NCBI GenBank assembly: GCA_023053575.1
Contig: JAKZAP010000011.1
Location: 2,604,001-2,668,000, forward strand
DNA length: 64,000 nucleotides
Direction: 5' to 3'
Source of the DNA: Branchinecta lynchi
Taxonomy: Eukaryota > Arthropoda > Branchiopoda > Anostraca > Branchinectidae
The notes under the pieces are model-generated. The model made no database searches and was not told where the DNA came from. It saw nothing but the letters and a program-made list of their open reading frames with translations. Below are positions 31,576 through 42,101 of the stretch, piece by piece (the first letter of the stretch is position 1; every line of letters starts with the position of its first letter). The position numbers were made by a program, and so were the translations under genes.

Positions 31576-32292
31576 ATGGTGTTGTTAAACATTGAAGGTA
31601 ATGAAAGTATCATTGATATAACATTTAGTCAACCAATCGAATTGAGCGGTAATTGTGATTATGAAATAGGTTTGAATCAGTGTACTTTGTGGTACTCGTG
31701 GCATAATATAAGTGATAAATTTGGAAATAATACATTTCAATATAGGAAAGATGAAGAGGGGGGATGGATGAATGTTACTATTCCTAATGGGATGTATAAC
31801 GATGATTGTTTGAATTATTTTTTGTGTCAGTATTTTGATACCCCAAAAGATAAATGTCCTATTGTAATTTCATCCAATCCAGCATCTATGAGATTTGTCA
31901 TACTATTACAAGAAAAATATGTGTTTAGATTTAATAGTGACTTGTGTCAGATTTTAGGATTTGATAAGGATAGTGAGATATCTAAGAAAATCAATGAAGG
32001 TATAAAGCTTCCGAATATAACAAGAAGCGTTGATAAAATTCAAATTCACTGCTCTCTCGTAAACAGTTCTATCGTAAACAAAAGTAAATCAGATGTCATT
32101 TGGACATTTGTTCCGAATATAGAACCGGGTTGTCAAATTGTTGAGAATCCTAGACAACTCATTTATCTTCCTATCAATACGAAAGACTTTATTTACTCCT
32201 TGAGAATGACAATTACTGATCAGTTGGGAAGACCTATCGATTTGAACGGTGATAACGTTGGATACGTACTGCATTTAAGAAAAGCTTATTGA
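31576..32292 (+). CDS. Penton-like minor capsid protein
   Basis: 238 residues, intact, four bases after the preceding stop, in TTTCTAATAAATGG. Beta-rich from the start (IDITFSQPIELSGNCDYEIG), with conserved landmarks of Polinton minor capsid (single jelly-roll) proteins: TIPNGMYNDDCLNYFL, LCQILGFDKDSEI, VDKIQIHCSLVNSS, WTFVPNIEPGCQIVENPRQL and IYLPINTKDFIYSLRMTITD. It is expected at the vertices of an icosahedral virion. The identification rests on motif order and gene position, not on an alignment. Confidence 0.75.
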   Translation: MVLLNIEGNESIIDITFSQPIELSGNCDYEIGLNQCTLWYSWHNISDKFGNNTFQYRKDEEGGWMNVTIPNGMYNDDCLNYFLCQYFDTPKDKCPIVISSNPASMRFVILLQEKYVFRFNSDLCQILGFDKDSEISKKINEGIKLPNITRSVDKIQIHCSLVNSSIVNKSKSDVIWTFVPNIEPGCQIVENPRQLIYLPINTKDFIYSLRMTITDQLGRPIDLNGDNVGYVLHLRKAY

Positions 32293-32320
32293 TTAGTGAA
32301 ATAAAATTATTTTCCTATAA

Positions 32321-32677
32321 ATGTTGATTAATAATAAGCGATTACTTTATAAAAAGCAGTATTGAAGTGGAATCGGTAGTGTATTCAAAGACATTGTTAA
32401 TTCCCAGTTATTTCAAACGTCAGCAAAACAATTAAAAGATGGGGCTATGTCAATGTATAATAATATTATGAAACCGAGATTTGAGTTGTTGAAAAACAGA
32501 GCAATAGAATATGGGAAAGATCTGATCAATGTAAACAAGAAGGAACTCATTGATGTAATTGGAAACAAAAAATCGATGAAGGATCTTATCGGTACAAATA
32601 AAAGGATTTTAAATCAAAGAAGTCAGAACTTGATCAAAACGTTAATGACTGGAAATGGATTAAAGATTCTGAAATAA
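32321..32677 (+). pseudogene. Small basic virion-type protein with one early nonsense codon
   Basis: ATG in TTTTCCTATAAATG. Codon 15 is TGA (32363-32365); the rest of the 118-residue frame is open (GSVFKDIVNSQLFQTSAKQ, then basic helical sequence to TGNGLKILK). It has no recognised domain. Its position between penton-like and major capsid genes suggests a minor capsid component. Confidence 0.55.
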
Positions 32678-32707
32678 GTTTTATTTAATAATTTCTTTCT
32701 TATATAA

Positions 32708-34045
32708 ATGGCAGTAAATAAAGTTATCAGTCCGCAATGGAACATTTTTGATGAACCGCTTGTGGATGATACAGTGGTTAAATATGAATTTAAAGAAATT
32801 CGAGAAACAGATGTGAATGTATCTAATAAATCAGAGTTTGAATTCGTAACAAAGAAATTAGATTCTTGGTTTTATCCAAGTGAAAGTTATCTTGATGTCA
32901 GTGTCAGAATAGTAAACGAAGATGGGACTCCTATAGCTGCAACCGATGTTGCTACTTTAACGAATAATGGATTTAATTTATTCAGTACCGCTGATTATGT
33001 AATAAACGATGAATCGGTTGAAAAAAATTAATCATGTTGGTATTACAACCACCGTTACAAAGTTGATTGAATACTCTGATGATTATTCTAGAAGTGCAGC
33101 AAGAAATCATTTCTGGTATAAAGATTATAATCAAGGGAAAGAAATCAATCCTGTAATTGCTTCGTTTACTGCAGGGGCTGGAACAGTCAGGTTGACCAAT
33201 AATGATAATTATAATAAAGGATTTGAAAAAAGATATAACAGAACAAAGAGCAGTAAATTAGTAAATATGTATTTACCATTATCAGAATTGTTTGGATTTT
33301 TGAAAGGAAACAAACGATTCTTCAGAGGTGCATCGCATAAAATATTTCTAAGAAGAAATGATGATAACAACATGATTATAAGAAACGAAAATACTAATTT
33401 GAAAGTGGTCATCGAGTATTTATCCTGGAAGATCCCTATTGTAGCTCCTAGTATTGAAATGATGAGTAACTTAGAAAAGGGTCTTGCTAAGGACAGAAAG
33501 CATAATCTGATGTGGGAAGCATGTAATACTTATAAAAGCGATGTTAGTCAAAATAAGGAACACACTTGGAAAGTTATATCTGAGAGAAACAATCCAACAA
33601 AAGTAGTTGTGATGCTACAGAAAAATGAAAAGCATAACAATCAATTAATGAATAATATGGTGTTTGATCATATGAATTTAACAGACATAGAACTTAGAAT
33701 TAATGGGGATAAATATCCTGAAGAACCACTTAAATGTGATTTTAGCGACGATAAATGTAAATACTCAAATCTTTACAATAGGTTTGTACATTTGGGTTAT
33801 AAACAATTAGCATTTGATACTGGTAGTGTTGTTAGTATAGAAGAGTTTAAAGAAGTATATCCACTATTCTGTTTCGATGTTTCCAAAACGAGTCAAATAT
33901 TTATAATGGAACAACTGCTGATATTGAAATAAGTTTAACGTTGAAAGATAATCAACCCGTACCATATAATGTTTACTGTGTTATATATTATGAAAGAAAA
34001 GCTACATTAGATATTATCAATAAAAATATGTATGTGAGTTTGTGA
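32708..34045 (+). pseudogene. Major capsid protein (double jelly-roll type), two frame changes
   Basis: Main shell protein, about 445 codons from ATG in TTTCTTATATAAATGG to TGA 34043-34045. Recognisable parts: VISPQWNIFDEP, SWFYPSESYLDVSVRI, SRSAARNHFWYKDYN, NMYLPLSELFGFLKGNKRF, WKIPIVAPS, and the tail ADIEISLTLKDNQ. One extra A in a run near 33025 breaks the frame; this lesion is private to this copy. Near 33905 the tail lies in the -1 frame relative to the body in both Polintons. The assignment follows the invertebrate Polinton MCP pattern and position at the end of the virion cluster. Confidence 0.78.
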
Positions 34046-34049
34046 GCCT

Positions 34050-34615
34050 GGATTTTTATTTAATAAAATCATCCACTAATAAATGGAGTCCACAAAGGAA
34101 GTCTTGAATACAATCAGAATGAATAAATACAATGAGACAATCAGGAAAGAAGAACTAGTGTTAGGTTAGAAATATACTATTGTTAAAATGAGAATTGCTA
34201 AGACAAAATATGGTGATAAGTTGGTTGTAGTCATTAATCATAATGACAAACCATGTGATTTGTTTATAACACAGAAATATAATGCCATTGCTAACGAATT
34301 ACTTTTAAAGAAAAATCTAGTTTTGCAGCCTATTGTACGCGAAAACAAGAACAAAGAAACATATGTGGATTTAGAACTGTTTACTCAGTAATATTTGAAT
34401 AAAAAAGAAGTAGTGTATATTGTAGTATTTTATATGTAGTAAAGGGTAATATTCCTCATTTCTTGTATCCTTTATTTTGGAAGTAAGAAAATAAAAATGT
34501 TCTTAAAAAGGGGGATAATTTGGTAAAAAGGATGTTAAAATTTAAGAAATTGATGTTAAAGTGGGGTTTTGAAATTGGGGGGAGGGTGGAGTGGGAGCGG
34601 CTATTATATACTACT
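34050..34615. repeat. Right terminal inverted repeat, younger Polinton
   Basis: 566 bp, pairs with 20830-21395. Differences by eye include a T/C in the terminal C-rich block, one in the following run of C and A, and the TTG/TAG change inside the OB-like gene. Confidence 0.95.
34083..34391 (+). pseudogene. OB-fold-like protein, right copy, one nonsense codon
   Basis: Same 102-codon gene as 21054-21362, ATG in CTAATAAATGGAG, but a Leu codon near position 29 is TAG (about 34168). One functional copy per element thus remains. Confidence 0.8.
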
Positions 34616-34621
34616 CGATTC
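34616..34621. repeat. Target site duplication, right (CGATTC)
   Basis: Identical to 20824-20829. Confidence 0.95.
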
Positions 34622-35004
34622 TATGTTCACTATGTTGATCAGCAATGGCAAGCTGATTTAGTTGAAATGCAGAAATATAAAAAAGCGAACGATAAAACAA
34701 ATTACATCTTGACTGTTATTGATTGCTTTAGTAAATATGCTTGGTGTGTCCCTTTGAAAGATAAAACGGGTGCTGAAATAATAAACGCATTCAGTCATAA
34801 ATTTAAAGAAAGAATTCCTAGAAAGTTGCACACTGATAAAGGTAAAGAATTTGTAATGAGAAATGTTCAATCTTTTTTGAAAAATAACGACATACACTTG
34901 TTTGCATCTGAAAGCGAATTGAAGGAGCAAATCGTTGAACGGTTCAATAGAACGCTGAAAGAAAAGTTATGGAAATATTTTACTCACAATAACACTAGTA
35001 AATG
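34622..35004 (+). pseudogene. Integrase, central catalytic fragment (old Polinton)
   Basis: Contains QWQADLVEMQ, LHTDKGKEF and IVERFNRTLK, so the DDE triad survives in this fragment. It is flanked by the younger Polinton on the left and by LINE A on the right. Confidence 0.88.
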
Positions 35005-35005
35005 C

Positions 35006-35737
35006 AACAGCATAATTAAGTCTTTTGTTGACGGTAATCTCGATAGCGCTCGCATGTTTACGCAGCCTACCATCATTTCTGATAGACTTGCGAGCCGAGC
35101 GGTCTCTAATGCTACACTATTCTATGATGTTGATGCTGTAGCCGACGGTTCTGACCTAGAGTGTTCTGTTACTCGTGGCCATGTACAATCTGGTTTGGAA
35201 GTTGGAAATGCCGACAGTAACGGGCAGACTTGCCTAACTGAGGCATCTGCCCAACCTAGTGGGAGCATGCGTGTTCTACCAGGCTCCTTTGCAGAAATTG
35301 CTCGCCTTCCACCAAGACCGCAGCCACCTGGTGGGGGAGGCGCAAGTGGCTCTGGTGCAGTAAGACCAAGCTTTAGACGTGGTGGGCCACGTAACGCTGT
35401 AGTGGGTTCATCAGCTAATGGGGCTCTGACCGGGATTAAGTCCGCCCTTGATAGCAAAACATCTGCATTGTTTGTTGCTAGGTTGGATTCGGAAACTGAG
35501 CCCATTGCACTTGCCAAATCAGTAGCGCTGAAACTGAAATGTGACGCCAGGAAATTAAATTGCGAGAAAATTCAGGGGAAGTCTGTGAACAGTGGATCTT
35601 TTAAGATCGTTATCCCGGCAGTATACCGTGATATTGCAATGAAGGCCAGCTTCTGGCCTACTGGTGTTATTGTTCGGCGCTTCTTCGAAAACAGAAGCCC
35701 TCAGCAGGGCTTAGAAGTGGTCAATCATGGTTCTTAA
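35006..35737 (+). CDS. LINE A ORF1 protein, N-terminally truncated
   Basis: About 243 codons in frame with the upstream integrase fragment, by chance. It has a low-complexity Pro/Gly region (PPRPQPPGGGGASGSG) followed by a compact C-terminal domain (ALFVARLDSETEPIALAKSV to ASFWPTGVIVRRFFE) of the type found at the end of ORF1 proteins of CR1/L2-like LINEs, probably nucleic-acid binding. It overlaps ORF2 by 11 bases. Confidence 0.65.
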   Translation, partial: NSIIKSFVDGNLDSARMFTQPTIISDRLASRAVSNATLFYDVDAVADGSDLECSVTRGHVQSGLEVGNADSNGQTCLTEASAQPSGSMRVLPGSFAEIARLPPRPQPPGGGGASGSGAVRPSFRRGGPRNAVVGSSANGALTGIKSALDSKTSALFVARLDSETEPIALAKSVALKLKCDARKLNCEKIQGKSVNSGSFKIVIPAVYRDIAMKASFWPTGVIVRRFFENRSPQQGLEVVNHGS

Positions 35738-38474
35738 GTGTATAACATATAATTGCCGATCCCTGAAGTCGAACCAACATGTTATAAGGTCACTGCTTAC
35801 ACGCTGCGATGTGCTATTCCTGCAGGAAATCTGGCTGTTTGAACACAATCTTGTTGTCCTCCAATCTATTCATTCGGAGTTTAATGGAGCTGGGGCCTCA
35901 CCGGTGAAAGATAGTGAGTTAATAATTGGTCGTCCGTTTGGAGGTATTGCGGTACTATGGAAAAAGAGCCTTGGTGTTAATGCCAAGTTCGTGGACCTGA
36001 AAGATGACCGGATGATCGGATGGGATATTAGTGCCGGTAATAGTTCTTATATTTTCATTAACGTTTATCTGCCTTCTTACAGTTCTGATCACGAACCGGA
36101 GTTCATTGAGTGCTTTAACCGGCTGAAAGTTTACCTCGAATGCCTTGAATATACTGATGTAGTTAGACTGGGTGATTGGAATGCTAACTCTGAGGTTGGA
36201 TCTTCGTCTAGTTATTATAATGACCTAACAGAGTTTGCGGCTTCATACAGTCTGACTATTTCGAATGTTGTGCTTCTGCCAAATAATTCGTAGACTTATG
36301 TTAGCGAGTCTCACTGTGGTGAGACTTGCCATTCTCTGATTGAAAATATGAGTACACTTTATGAGTTTGGTCCAGACCATTTACGTTTAGTGTTCATTTT
36401 AAAATTCGAAGTCGAGAATTATTTCCCTTCATGCAATATTATCCAGACAGATAGCCTTGATTGGGAGTCTGCTTCCCAAGAAAACCTACTTAATTATTTG
36501 CTGTCTACAAAAACGGCTTTTGCACAAGTTGATCGTACTAGTCATGCTTTTGTCTGTGAGTCTTCATGTTGCAAGGATGAAGAGCACAGACATAGTATCG
36601 CTGGATTGTACCTTACGTTCATTAATGCAATTATTTTAGCGGCTCGTTTGGCAATCCCGACTAAGCAAGCTTCTCGTGCTCGGAAGGGTTTTACTTGTAT
36701 TCCTGGATGGAATGCGCATTTACGCGGGATTTACATGTCGTCTAGAATTACATTCTTAACGTGGGGGCAGGCTTGTCGTCCTTTATTCGGACCAATTTAT
36801 GAGGTAATGAAAACTGCGAGAGTGAATTTCAAGACACGTTTGAAGCATTGTAGAAAAAACGAGAGATTTTTAAGAGCAGCGAGACTTGCTGAGTCCTTAT
36901 TGTCCTCTAGAGATTTTTGGGGACAGGTCCGTCGTAATTTTTGCCCTAAGCAAGGTATGGTTGGGACATTGGATAGTGTTGCTGGTGATTGGAATATAGC
37001 TGAACTGTGGAAATGTAAATATTCATCATTATTTAGTTCTGTAGATAGTGACTGTTCGTGGGTGGAAGGTCTCAGTTCAATGGAACCGATTCATAAGATA
37101 ACCCCTGATCTAGTTGAGGTTTTGTTAAAGGATCTTAATGTAAATAAAGCTGGTGGTGCGGACGGTATTTTGGCAAGACATTTGAAATTTGCTGCAAATG
37201 GAAATTACTGTCTGTTGGCAACGTTTTTCAATCTTTTTATTACGCACGGTTTTGTGCCTTCATCGATTATGGATGTTAGTATTGTGCCAATCCCGAAAGG
37301 TCGTGGTTGCGATACTTCAAAATCTGATAACTATTGGCCAATCGCTTTGGCTACAGTTACTTCTAAATTGCTTGAAAAATGTGTGCTTATGAAATTGTCT
37401 GGTTGTTTGCGAACGAGTGATTTTCAGTTTGGGTTTAAGTCTTCACATGGAGTAGACTTTGCTATTTTTTTGTTTAAGTTCGTGGTTGAATACTTCTGGT
37501 TTTACTCAACACCTGTATTTGCGTGCTTCGTCTATTCGACTAAGGCTTTTGACAGAGTCAACCATGGTAAAATTTTAAAAATTTTGCAGGATAGAAAGGT
37601 TCCGGTGCAATTTCTTCGCCTTTTGGCTTTTTGGTTCCGGAATCAGCGGTTTTGTGTAAACTGGGGTTATGAAACAAGTAGTTCATTCGGCTTGATTAAT
37701 GGTTTGCGGCAAGGAGGGGTGCTATCGCCATTGCTTTATGCTGTTTATGTTTATTTACTTTCTCAAAGACTGAAGGATTCAAATACAGGTTATTTTGTTG
37801 GTGGAGTTTGCTTTAAACATTTTCTTTTCGCTGACGATCTTGTTGTTCTTTCCCCTACGGCGTTTGGTCTTAATAAGCTTCTGAGGGTGTGTGATACGTT
37901 TGCAGAGAAGCATAACATTCTGTTTAATCCTAAGAAAACTGTGGCTATGGCTTTCCTACCTATTGGTTGTTCTGTACCTAGGATTCCCATTGTGTTGTCG
38001 GGCCGAAAAGTTTGCTACGTTACTGAATGTAGATATTTAGGTCTCTTCGTCAATGAGAATTTGAAGGATGATACTCACCTCCGTGACCTTGCGCACAGTG
38101 TTTGTAAGAGAGGGAACGTTTTAATATGGAAACTTGGTTTTGTAAACAGTGCAATTAAGATTAGGCTGTTTAAGACGTATTGCTATCAGTTTTTTGCGCT
38201 AGCTTTATGTTATCGTTGTACTAACAGGTCGTACTGTAATCTGGAGGCTTGTTACAAGAGAATATTTAGGCGTCTGATTCGTCTGCCGGCTCGAGAGAGC
38301 ATAAGTCAGGCATTTGTCCAGAACCATTGCTGCAGTTTTGCTGAACTTGCTCGTAAAGCCCGGTCATCTTTGGTTGTAAGTTTATGGCGGTCGGAGAACT
38401 GTCTGATCATCCTGGCAGCAAACCCCATTTTCTACAACCTACCAGTCTGGAGGCATCTGCTGGAAATACATTGA
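35727..38474 (+). pseudogene. LINE A ORF2: APE endonuclease and reverse transcriptase, one in-frame stop
   Basis: A single frame of about 915 codons, interrupted only by TAG at 36291-36293. The endonuclease domain is first (TYNCRSLK, FLQEIWL, GGIAVLWK, GDWNANSE). The reverse transcriptase has VPIPKGRGC, YSTKAFDRVNH (motif A), GLRQGGVLSPLLYAVYV (motif B) and FADDLVVLSP (motif C). A C-terminal Cys-containing region follows. Substitutions at conserved places are present (YWPIAL, YSTKAFD), so activity is doubtful. Confidence 0.9.
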
Positions 38475-38568
38475 TGTTCTAACATAGTGTTGTTGTTTTT
38501 TGTTTGTTGTTGTATGTTAGTCTATTGCGAAAACTGAATTAAAAAGTTAATAATAATACAAATAAATG

Positions 38569-38926
38569 GATTGATATTTTACCTTTATTTGTTAGAAATT
38601 ATAATAACTCATACCATCGTTCAATACAAATGAAACCAATTTATCTTAGTAAAAAGGTAAATCAGAAAAAGGTTTACAATGCTTTGTTTCCTCCAGTAGA
38701 TGACTACAAAATCGCAGGAAACTACAAAGTAGGGGATTTAGTCAGAATTAAAAAAGAAAAAAGTGTTTTTGATAAAGAATATTTACCGAATTATACAAAT
38801 GAAGTATTCCAAATAGCAACCATCAGACCTACCATTCCCATTACATATGAAATATCTGACAAAAGTGGGGAATTAATTCAAGGAGGGTTTTATGAAAAAG
38901 AACTTTCAAAATGTATTATGAAATAA
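38569..38926 (+). pseudogene. Integrase, 3' fragment (old Polinton)
   Basis: C-terminal part with VNQKKVYNALFPPVDDYK and VGDLVRIKKEKSVF, ending at the native stop. It completes the gene split by the younger Polinton and LINE A. Confidence 0.85.
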
Positions 38927-39498
38927 AATTACTTGTATATAAATGGATTCAAGACGCTTGAGTGATATGTTATCGGATATAGTGAAGAACAGAGAAATTC
39001 AGAGAAGAAAAGTTCAAGAATATGAGATAACAGAGAAATTCAGAGAAGAAAGGTTCAAGAATATGAGATGGAGAAAGCAGGATTTCGGGAATATGCTTCA
39101 GAATTTAACGCTCCAGTTGTTATGGCACAAAACGAAAACACCAAAGATACCATCAAAAAATTACAAGAAAATGCTGAAACTATCATCGAAAAATTAGAGG
39201 ATGCGGAAATTAATGCAAGAATACGGCTTCTCCAGTTAGGTGAAACGAATAAAACAGCTTTACAAAGACAACCATATCAGCTTCCAGTTTCAGAGGTAGA
39301 AATGCAGTCAACAGAATCTACCGCTTTAGAAGCATCTCCAGATTTACCAACAAGTATAAAAGTTGTTGATATAATAATATAATAATATTTATTTATTACC
39401 CACTTACATCAAAAAGATTAATAGTGGAGTATAAACTTGAAGAAGGAAAAAGAAAAAACGGAAAAAGACGTAAAACAACAACTAGAGTCAACAAAACA

Positions 39499-42101
39499 TT
39501 AATAAAACAAACGGATCAAACCGTGGTGAGGCGACAAACGCCGATACGCTGTTTCTGAGAGCTTTTTGTGTAGATCAGTCAGCTTCTCAGTAATATTCGG
39601 AAGATAAAACCTTTTAACTATCTTTCGATTCTTGTACCACAGAGGAAGATAGAGAAGAAATTTACAGAATCGGAAGTAAGAAGATCGAATATCGCTAATG
39701 TCTTTTTTCTTAAATATAGGGTAAAGCCCAGAAAGGTAAAGAACAGAATGATCGGAGAAAGTAGAGTAAAGCTTACCAAGGGCGACACGATTGTATTTCC
39801 CTCGATTGGCTACAATTTTAGAGTAACCAATCTGGATTTTCACTCTGGCATCCCGGACAGCGCGCTCACGCAGAGTTTTAAGATTTTTTGTAAGTGTAAT
39901 ACCCAACCACCGAATCGAGTCTACATGAGGGATAGAGAAATTTTGAGAACTTAGAGGTCTAGTAGAAGAAGGAACGTTGAAAGAAAGATACTCGCATTTA
40001 TCAGCATTAAGCGAAAGACCGATATTAGTAAAAGAAGAAGAAACTTTATGAACCCTCTGCGAAAGACTGAATTTAGACCGGCTAATTAGAAGAATGTCAT
40101 CAGCATAAGCAAGGTAGGAGATATCACTCAAACCAACAAAACACATAGAAGAAATATTCTCAAGAATACCAGAAATACAAAATTTAAAAATACTAGGAGA
40201 TAACACTCCACCCTGCCGTACGCCCCGACAAACAAAAACATTAGAAGATGAAAAGGCACCATTAGTTTTAATATACCAAAACTTTAGAAGAAAAATAACA
40301 GAAAGGTTAATACCATGATTATAAAGAGAGTAAAGAGCTTGACTATGTACAACACTATCGAAAGCCTTGGAAAGATCATGAAATGAAAGATCATGGCATA
40401 TATGAAGACCATAACCTTTAGCCGAAGCATCTTTAAGAAGGGAAGCAAGAGCACGGTGAGCGTGCTGGCAACCAATGCCAGCCTGAAAACCAAACTGATT
40501 CTCCCCAAATTAGCATTAATACTTATGAAAGGTAGTAAAATATACTCAAGGATTTTACTAAAATTACAAGCAACCGTAATAGGCCTGTAAGAAGAACAAT
40601 CCACACAAAAAGCTATCAGGAACAAGGGAGCAGCACAGGCACATTTGGAAAAACAACTGTAAATGGAAAAACAAAGACGGGCAATTTATTTTTAGATGAC
40701 AAGCACTGATACCGTCAACATCAAAAGAGCTTGATTTCAGTTTCTTAACAGAAGCAATTAAAGCATCAACTGAAACGGGAAGAACTTGTGCCTGAGTCTG
40801 GCAAGACGGGAGAACCGAATCAAGCAATTTCGAGTAAAACGCGGGCACTGCATAATTCACTTTGGAAAATATAGCAGAATAGTGGTCAGACCATGCGGCT
40901 GGTGTAATTGGGCAATCAGGATTTATCGAATTATCTAATTTAGCTGAATTACTCACTTTGTCCCATTCACTCTTACTGGTAGGAAAATCTGACCCTTTAT
41001 ATCGGCTTGATCGCAGACATTTCTTAATCTCGCGCTTAGTATTTTGCTTTATATCAAACACATTCCCAGATAGTGGTCGACCGTTCGCTATCCATATACT
41101 CAGCCACAATTTGGCTTTATTTTTAACAATTTTCAGCTCGGGATCACACGACAAAATTGGTTTCCTCGTATTTCTCCTCACTCGCTCCTGAGGGACAGCA
41201 ACCTCCTCGGCGCGTTTCAAACACCACACAATTTGGTTGTAATAATGGTTCAGATCATAATTACTTTTGGTAGGACTAACACTCCGCTGGAGTAGATGAA
41301 AGGGTACACGTAAGGAACCAAGGAGCATGGCCAGGGTTGAAATATATAATGGCATATCAACTTTTTTCCAGCTTCTCCGAACAAACCAATTAGAAGCAGG
41401 ATCAAAAGCCTGGTCTGTACTATCTTTTCTAATCGAAAAGCAAAGCGATAATGGAAGGTGATCAGTATCTTGCTCATCTTCGTGGACATGCACTGTTGAA
41501 GATATAATGTACGGGGAACAAATTACGTGATCAATATCCGATAGGCTTCCGGAATTATGCACATACGAGAAAGATAGATCCTTCGCAACTATTCTATAAT
41601 CGGGGAGACAATCAAGTAGGTTCACAGTACAAACGGAATCACGTTTTACATCAGTTTCATATCTCCGATAATCATGAATTCATACCCATTTTTGCATATG
41701 CTTTGAAGGAGAGTTTTCAAACTAGAGCATGCTTTGGAGAATTTGTTAAGCGAAGTCACTTTTTTCTCATCATGAGGCAGGTAAGTCTTTATCAATACTG
41801 TTTTTCCAAGCCTTATGGCCAAGAAATGTTCATCAGAAAAATAGCATGACGGGGACAGAAAACTGAGCTTTTGTTTTATAATACATGCTAAACCCCCGGA
41901 AGGCTTTCCAAAAGTAGACCTAGCATTTGTTGTGAAAACCAAATGGGCAGGACTGCGACGCAGGAAATTAACACTCGTTGCGGTCAAAAGATGTTCCTGA
42001 AAACATACAATGTCAAACTTACTGCACAGTTCGTCAATGGTCAGGTCCTTGTTTTTCGTCCCATTAATACTGAAGGACACGATAGATACTGATTCAGACA
42101 T
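39499..42101 (-). pseudogene. LINE B ORF2: endonuclease and reverse transcriptase, several frame breaks
   Basis: Starts at ATG 42101, overlapping the ORF1 stop as TAATG. Endonuclease: FDIVCFQEHLL, GGLACIIK, IIGDM, SLSDIDHVI, DTDHLPLSL. Reverse transcriptase: SSSFDVDGISACHLK, CSSYRPITVACNFSKILEY, a frame-broken DLSKAFD region, GGVLSPSIF-type motif and YADDILLIS. Breaks lie near 41650 (one base), 40600 (deletion removing the segment before the CSSYRPI motif), about 40510 and 40210. The C-terminus has SSYFRFCKFLLYLP. Confidence 0.88.

Larger units (their letters stand above)
20830..34615 (+). mobile_element. Younger Maverick/Polinton element, 13,786 bp, nested in the old one
   Basis: Ends begin AGTAGTATATAATAGCCG, with 566-bp terminal inverted repeats and a 6-bp direct target duplication CGATTC, the integration signature of Polintons. 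It encodes PolB, packaging ATPase, adenain-like protease, retroviral-type integrase, and major and minor capsid-type proteins plus conserved small ORFs. By eye the two terminal repeats differ at only about six to eight positions, so insertion was much later than that of the host element. Broken genes: polymerase, ATPase, small basic protein, capsid protein, one terminal OB-like copy. Confidence 0.96.
35005..38551 (+). mobile_element. Non-LTR retrotransposon (LINE A), 5'-truncated, nearly intact ORF2
   Basis: 3,547 bp inserted in the integrase of the old Polinton. It is flanked by similar 17-bp sequences AATAACACTAGTAAATG (34988-35004) and AATAATACAAATAAATG (38552-38568), 14 of 17 identical, taken as a decayed target duplication. 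It has a partial ORF1, an overlapping ORF2 (endonuclease plus reverse transcriptase) and a short AT-rich 3' end. It resembles the CR1/L2/Jockey type, without RNase H. GC content is higher than that of the surrounding Polinton. Confidence 0.88.

Noticed and set aside
33893..33932. Programmed -1 site in the capsid gene
   Set aside because: No X XXY YYZ heptamer is found in phase in the overlap, so I keep it only as a shared frame change.
34520..35737. A 405-codon ORF that seems to fuse an integrase to a Pro/Gly-rich protein
   Set aside because: It is chance readthrough from the younger Polinton terminal repeat through an integrase fragment into a truncated LINE ORF1.
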